Source: Arthrobacter sp. YD4
GTDB lineage: Bacteria > Actinomycetota > Actinomycetes > Actinomycetales > Micrococcaceae
DNA length: 64,000 nt
Direction: 5' to 3'
Assembly: GCF_030410515.1 (NCBI RefSeq)
Contig: NZ_JAUHHD010000006.1
Span: 153,169-217,168 of the forward strand
Both the position numbers and the translations under genes were made by a program. Of the stretch, positions 60,249 through 64,000 are shown in pieces; within the stretch, counting starts at the first letter, position 1; each line of letters starts with the position of its first letter. Under the pieces are notes generated by a model that was given only the letters and a program-made list of their open reading frames with translations, made no database searches and was not told where the DNA came from.

Positions 60249-61985
60249 ATGTCAGTTGATACAGTCCCAGCCTCCCTCGCCGGCCCGTTGACCCTGGTGC
60301 ACGCCGCAGACCACACGCCCGGCTGGTGGCGATCCGCCGTTATCTACCAGGTCTACCCCCGGTCCTTCCGCGACCTGAACGGCGACGGCGTGGGCGACCT
60401 CGCCGGTATCACGGCTGAGCTGCCGCAGCTCGCCGAGCTGGATGTCGACGCCGTCTGGCTCTCCCCCTTCTACCGCTCCCCGCAGCGCGACGCCGGCTAC
60501 GACGTCAGCGATTACTGCGACGTGGACCCGCTCTTCGGCACCCTGGACGACTTCGACGCCATGATGGCCGAGGCCAAGCGGTTGGGCCTGCGGCTGATCG
60601 TGGACCTGGTGCCCAACCACTGCTCGGACCAGCACGCCGCGTTCCAGGCCGCCCTCGCCGCCCCGGCCGACGGCCCGGAGCGGGACATGTTCATCTTCCG
60701 CGACGGACTCGGCGAGTCCGGCGAACTTCCCCCGAACAACTGGCAGTCGCACTTCGGCGGTCCGGCCTGGACCCGGATCACCGAGCCCGACGGCGCCGCC
60801 GGCCAGTGGTACCTGCACCTCTTCGATTCCTCCCAGCCCGACTTCAACTGGGACAACGACGCCGTCCACGCCGAGTTCGAACGCGTCCTGCGGTTCTGGC
60901 TGGACCGTGGGGTCTCGGGCTTCCGCGTCGACGTCGCCCACGCCCTGGTCAAGGCCCCCGGCCTGCCGGCGTGGGGCGGCCGCGCCGACGGCAACAGCTC
61001 CGACGGCTTCCCCGGCCACGAGGCGCCGATGTTCGGCCAGCCGGCCCTGCACGACATCTACCGCGCCTGGCGCCGGATCCTGGCCGAATACGGTCCGGAC
61101 CGGATTCTTTGCGCCGAGGCCAATGTGGACCCGCTCCCCCGGCTGGCCGACTGGGTCCGCCCCGACGAGATGCACCAGGCGTTCAACTTCCCGTACCTGC
61201 ACGCCGGCCTGGACCCGCACCGCATGCGCCGCGTGGTGACCGAGTCCCTGAACGCCCTGGACGCCGTCGGCGCCCCGACCACCTGGGTGTTGTCCAACCA
61301 CGACGTCGTCCGGCACGCCACCCGCTTCGGCTACGACGGCCCGGCACCCCGCGACGGCGACGGCATCGGTCCCGCCGATCCCCAGCCGAACGCCGAGCTC
61401 GGCCGCGCCCGCGCCGCCGCCGCCACGATGTTCATGCTGGGCCTGCCCGGCGGGGCGTACCTCTACCAGGGCGAGGAACTCGGCCTGCCGGACGGCATCG
61501 ACATCCCCGACCACCAGCGCCAGGACCCCACCTTCGGGCGGACCGGCGGCGAGCGGCTGGGTCGCGACGGCTGCCGTGTGCCGCTGCCGTGGCGGGCAGG
61601 CGAACCGAACAACGGCTTCGGCTCCGGCGCTGACCCGTGGCTGCCCCAGCCGGAAAGCTTCGGCGTTTTGGCCCGGGACACCCAGGCCGCCTCGCCGTCG
61701 TCGCACCTAAACCTCTACCGCAGCATGCTCGCGCTGCGCCGGCAGCTGCGCCTCGGCGAGGGCTCCCTGGCCTGGCTCGAGGACTGGTCCACGGACAGCT
61801 CGCTGGGCTACCTGAACGGCACCGTCGCGGTGCTGATGAATGTGGGTCACGAACCGCTCGACCTGCCCGCCGGAACCGTGCTGCTCCGCAGCTCCGCGGC
61901 TGCCGGCATGAACGTCCCGGAGCATCAGTTAGGCTCAGGGGAAACTGTTTGGCTGGAAATCTACATCGAGGACACGGAGAGCTGA
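60249..61985 (+). CDS. GH13 alpha-glucosidase
   Basis: A 578-residue exo-type GH13 enzyme, cytoplasmic (no signal). The barrel begins WWRSAVIYQVYPRSFRDLNGDGVGDLAGI, the calcium/second-strand motif is DLVPNHCSD, and the catalytic residues are Asp228 (GFRVDVAHA), Glu290 (CAEANVD) and Asp352 (LSNHDVVR). It releases glucose from maltose and short maltodextrins or similar. The ATG has no Shine-Dalgarno and the -10-like TACGAT ends seven bases before it, so the mRNA may be leaderless. The lacI gene follows by two bases; malE is divergent. Confidence 0.92.
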   Translation: MSVDTVPASLAGPLTLVHAADHTPGWWRSAVIYQVYPRSFRDLNGDGVGDLAGITAELPQLAELDVDAVWLSPFYRSPQRDAGYDVSDYCDVDPLFGTLDDFDAMMAEAKRLGLRLIVDLVPNHCSDQHAAFQAALAAPADGPERDMFIFRDGLGESGELPPNNWQSHFGGPAWTRITEPDGAAGQWYLHLFDSSQPDFNWDNDAVHAEFERVLRFWLDRGVSGFRVDVAHALVKAPGLPAWGGRADGNSSDGFPGHEAPMFGQPALHDIYRAWRRILAEYGPDRILCAEANVDPLPRLADWVRPDEMHQAFNFPYLHAGLDPHRMRRVVTESLNALDAVGAPTTWVLSNHDVVRHATRFGYDGPAPRDGDGIGPADPQPNAELGRARAAAATMFMLGLPGGAYLYQGEELGLPDGIDIPDHQRQDPTFGRTGGERLGRDGCRVPLPWRAGEPNNGFGSGADPWLPQPESFGVLARDTQAASPSSHLNLYRSMLALRRQLRLGEGSLAWLEDWSTDSSLGYLNGTVAVLMNVGHEPLDLPAGTVLLRSSAAAGMNVPEHQLGSGETVWLEIYIEDTES

Positions 61986-61987
61986 AA

Positions 61988-63022
61988 ATGCCCGGCATCA
62001 AGGACGTCGCGGAACGGGCCGGCCTCTCCATCGCCACCGTTTCACGCGCCTTGAGCGGCAAGGGCAACGTCTCTCCCCGCAGCCGCGCGCTGGCCCAGGC
62101 CGCGGCCGCGGAACTCGGGTTCGTCCTCTCCTACCATGCCTCCAGCCTGGCGTCCGGGCGGAACCACAACGTCGGCGTCGTGGTTCCGTCCGTGCACCGC
62201 TGGTTCTTCTCCGCGGTAGTGGAAGGCGTCTCGGCCACCCTGCTCGACGCCGGCTACGATCTCACGCTGTACAACGTCAGCGACGGCGAGGAGCGGCGGC
62301 ACAGCGTCCTGAACGACTTCCTGCTGCGCAAGCGGGTGGACGCGGTCATTGCGGTGTCCCTGGAGCTCAGCGAGGCCGAAATCCAGCAGCTGCTGGCCAT
62401 CCACCGCCCCATTGTTGGCATCGGCGGCCCCCTCCCCGGGGCTCCCACCATACGGATCAACGACTCGGGCCTGGCGGAGGCTGCCGCCCGGCACCTGATC
62501 CAGCTGGGGCACAGCCGGATTGCGCACATGACCGGAGACGCCGCCTACGACAAGGACTTCCGCCTGCCCGGGACCCGCCAGGCGGGTTTCACTGCGGCGA
62601 TGCACGGCGCCGGCCTTCCCGTGCGGCCGGAGTGGCTGGTCTCCGCCGACTTCACCATCCAGGGCGCCTACGCCAGCGCCCGGCAACTGCTGGGGAGCTC
62701 CCCGGAGCGTCCGACGGCGGTGTTCGCCGCCTCGGATGAGATGGCGATCGGCACCATCCTCGCGGCCCGCGACTTCGGGCTTCGCGTTCCTGAGGATCTT
62801 TCGGTGATCGGCATCGACGGCCACGAGCTGGGCGAGGTCTTCGGCCTCACCACCATCGACCAGGATGCCCGCGGCCAGGGTGCCCTCGCGGTCCGGCGCC
62901 TCCTGGAGGGGCTGGAGGGCGGCGGCGGGGAGCCTGCCGCGGCGGACCTGGAATACCCCACCCGGTTCGTCATCCGCTCCAGCACGGCCGTGCCCCCGGC
63001 CGACGCGTCTCCGCTGCACTAA
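61988..63022 (+). CDS. LacI family repressor of the maltodextrin genes
   Basis: A 344-residue LacI/GalR regulator: HTH at residues 3-23 (IKDVAERAGLSIATVSRALSG), hinge NVSPRSRALAQAAAAELGF, then the periplasmic-binding-protein-like effector domain (HNVGVVVPSVHRWFFSAVVEGVSATL; FAASDEMAIGTILAARDFGLRVPEDLSVIGIDGHE). Located two bases after the glucosidase. It most likely binds both TGGAAGCGNTTNCA operators and is released by maltose or a related sugar (inferred). GGAG lies eight bases before the ATG. Confidence 0.92.
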   Translation: MPGIKDVAERAGLSIATVSRALSGKGNVSPRSRALAQAAAAELGFVLSYHASSLASGRNHNVGVVVPSVHRWFFSAVVEGVSATLLDAGYDLTLYNVSDGEERRHSVLNDFLLRKRVDAVIAVSLELSEAEIQQLLAIHRPIVGIGGPLPGAPTIRINDSGLAEAAARHLIQLGHSRIAHMTGDAAYDKDFRLPGTRQAGFTAAMHGAGLPVRPEWLVSADFTIQGAYASARQLLGSSPERPTAVFAASDEMAIGTILAARDFGLRVPEDLSVIGIDGHELGEVFGLTTIDQDARGQGALAVRRLLEGLEGGGGEPAAADLEYPTRFVIRSSTAVPPADASPLH

Positions 63023-63064
63023 GCGTCTCCGCGCACTAGTACCGCAGCCTGGCGTACGTTCCTG

Positions 63065-63165
63065 CCCAGTTACTTCCCAGCCCGAGCACTTACTCAACCG
63101 CAGCGGCCGGATTGTGGACCTTCCAAGGTTCCTCCCCGTGATGCTTGGGCGAGTAACTGGGAAGG
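63065..63165. repeat. Long inverted repeat after lacI
   Basis: CCCAGTTACTTCCCAGCCC at 63065 and its imperfect complement GGGCGAGTAACTGGGAAGG ending 63165 flank about 65 bases. It looks like a dispersed intergenic inverted repeat or a bidirectional terminator region between lacI and the convergent SRPBCC gene. Confidence 0.5.
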
Positions 63166-63170
63166 ATGGT

Positions 63171-63187
63171 ACGGGGGACGCCCCCGT
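63171..63187 (-). terminator. Short palindrome at the end of the SRPBCC gene
   Basis: ACGGGGG-ACG-CCCCCGT, a perfect 7-bp stem that starts at the stop codon. Together with the inverted repeat at 63065-63165 it probably ends transcription; no T run is present. Confidence 0.4.
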
Positions 63188-63675
63188 TAGCCCTGGTCGC
63201 CGCCCATGAACCGGACATAGCGCTGCAGAATCATGGGCCAGAGGCCCTCGTACTCGTCACGGGTCACTGCCGGGTGTTCTGCGCCTTCCCATCCGCTGTG
63301 AACCAAACGGAGCTCGGTACCGGCATCCACAGCCCGGAACGCTACGCGAATCTCCGTGGACCACAGCGCCTGGGTTCCTGGGTGCCAGCTGGCGTGGAAG
63401 GAGAGAGGGGGCTGCCAGTCGTCGATGGTCCCCCAGATGGAGGTGCGGCCGTCGTCCGCGGTTTCCAGGATCAGGCTTTCCTCGAACTCCACGTAGGATC
63501 CGGCCCCGTACACGCCGTGCTCCTCGAGCGGCCACCACAGGTGCGTGTGCTCGGTGAAACCCACGAATGCCCTGGCGACGGCGCCGGGTACGACGACGGC
63601 GCACACCAACGGGTCAAGACCCTCGGAGGGACCGGGCTCTGGGGCGGCAGCTGCGTGGCTGAAGAGGTTATCCAT
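63187..63675 (-). CDS. SRPBCC/AHSA1-like domain protein
   Basis: A 162-residue protein of the START/SRPBCC superfamily (activator of Hsp90 homolog 1-like subgroup): VPGAVARAFVGFTEHTHLWWPLEEHGVYGAG, VEFEESLILETADDG, WQPPLSFHASWHPG and TELRLVHSGWEGAEHPAVTRDEYEGLWPMILQRYVRFM. The fold binds a hydrophobic ligand; the ligand is not known. It stands alone between lacI and the rRNA gene. Confidence 0.85.
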   Translation of the reverse strand: MDNLFSHAAAAPEPGPSEGLDPLVCAVVVPGAVARAFVGFTEHTHLWWPLEEHGVYGAGSYVEFEESLILETADDGRTSIWGTIDDWQPPLSFHASWHPGTQALWSTEIRVAFRAVDAGTELRLVHSGWEGAEHPAVTRDEYEGLWPMILQRYVRFMGGDQG

Positions 63676-63728
63676 GAGCGTCAACTCTACTAGGGCAGTC
63701 GATGGCCCCACCCTGTGCATACGCCCGC

Positions 63729-63817
63729 TCCCAGAGCCGGCTCAGCGGGGGGCGCCTACGCCGTTGCTGCCGGCTCCAGAGCCGGCTCAACGGGAGGCGC
63801 TCCTACGCCGTTGCTGC
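63729..63817. repeat. Tandem direct repeat (period 45 bp) near the 5S gene
   Basis: CCAGAGCCGGCTCA followed by CGGG, GGCGC and CTACGCCGTTGCTGC occurs twice with a 45-base period (first copy from 63731, second from 63776), with small differences. It lies between the SRPBCC gene and the rRNA terminator. Confidence 0.75.
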
Positions 63818-63832
63818 TGTGGTCGTTAAAGA

Positions 63833-63867
63833 GCTCAGGCCCCGACACTGGTTGTCGGGGCCTGAGC
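63833..63867 (-). terminator. Terminator of the rRNA operon
   Basis: GCTCAGGCCCCGACA, five-base loop and TGTCGGGGCCTGAGC: a perfect 15-bp stem 11 bases after the 5S 3-prime end, typical rRNA-operon terminator; only TTTAA follows. Confidence 0.85.
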
Positions 63868-63878
63868 CGCTAAATTAT

Positions 63879-63997
63879 GTCCGGCGGTGACCTACTCTCC
63901 CACACCCTCCCGGGTGCAGTACCATCGGCGCTGTGGGTCTTAGCTTCCGGGTTCGGAATGGGACCGGGCGTTTCCCCCACGCTATGACCGCCGTAAC
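63879..63997 (-). rRNA. rrf: 5S ribosomal RNA
   Basis: Minus-strand 5S rRNA of about 119 bases: starts GTTACGGCGGTCATAGCG, contains the universal CGGTCCCATTCCGAACCCGGAAG and ends GGGAGAGTAGGTCACCGCCGGACA; its ends pair. The 23S and 16S genes should lie beyond the right window edge. Confidence 0.96.
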
Positions 63998-64000
63998 CCT

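Overview
The window comes from a high-GC actinobacterium, most likely Arthrobacter sensu lato (Arthrobacter/Pseudarthrobacter, Micrococcaceae). I infer this from the base composition, the MsiK-type shared ABC ATPase, the DUF4193 zinc-ribbon protein, the actinobacterial flagellar gene order and the 5S rRNA. No gene looks frameshifted. Only gcvH (left edge) is cut by the window.

Layout. (1) 1-4550: gcvP-gcvT-gcvH on the minus strand behind a tandem glycine riboswitch. (2) 4603-4922: an intergenic minisatellite with an exact 32-bp period whose orientation flips in the middle. (3) 4923-7720: a TetR repressor, its palindromic operator and a divergent multidrug-type MFS pump, then dps. (4) 7843-37787: about 30 kb of flagellar genes. 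A FliA/WhiG-type sigma factor and a FlgN paralog lie at the left end. A long minus-strand block runs flgB-flgC-fliE-F-G-H-I-J-(NlpC/P60)-fliK-flgD-flgE-flbD-motA-motB-fliM-N-O-P-Q-R-flhB-flhA-flhF-like-csrA. A filament locus follows: flagellin, fliD, fliS and a FliT-position gene on the minus strand, and flgN-flgK-flgL-fliW on the plus strand. (5) 37814-45495: an AMIN-like secreted protein, DUF4193, a GyrI-like protein, a CoA-transferase/crotonase/MHS-transporter cassette with two divergent regulators, and a lipoprotein. (6) 45558-49615: tRNA-Thr, a DsbA-like thioredoxin, otsA-otsB and a PhnB-like protein. (7) 49863-63022: MsiK, a DUF4032 protein, a GlcD-like FAD oxidase, a malE-malF-malG-GH13 operon, and a divergent alpha-glucosidase-lacI pair. 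(8) 63187-63997: an SRPBCC protein, then a 5S rRNA gene entering from the right edge.

How it works together. Four flagellar promoters share the form TWAC-N15-GSCGATAR, a sigma-28 type pattern that should be read by the local sigma factor. CsrA, FliW and the flagellin leader are all in the window. The leader has two GGA-type CsrA sites, one in a hairpin loop and one on the Shine-Dalgarno, so the FliW-CsrA-flagellin homeostasis loop known from Bacillus is probably present. The flagellar set is reduced: no FliL between motB and fliM, no FlgF/FlgG, no FlgM and no chemotaxis genes are seen. FliM lacks the N-terminal CheY-binding motif and the FlhF homolog lacks a P-loop. The malEFG operon has no ATPase of its own and is probably energised by MsiK. 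Two LacI-type operators with the same core control the divergent malE and glucosidase promoters.
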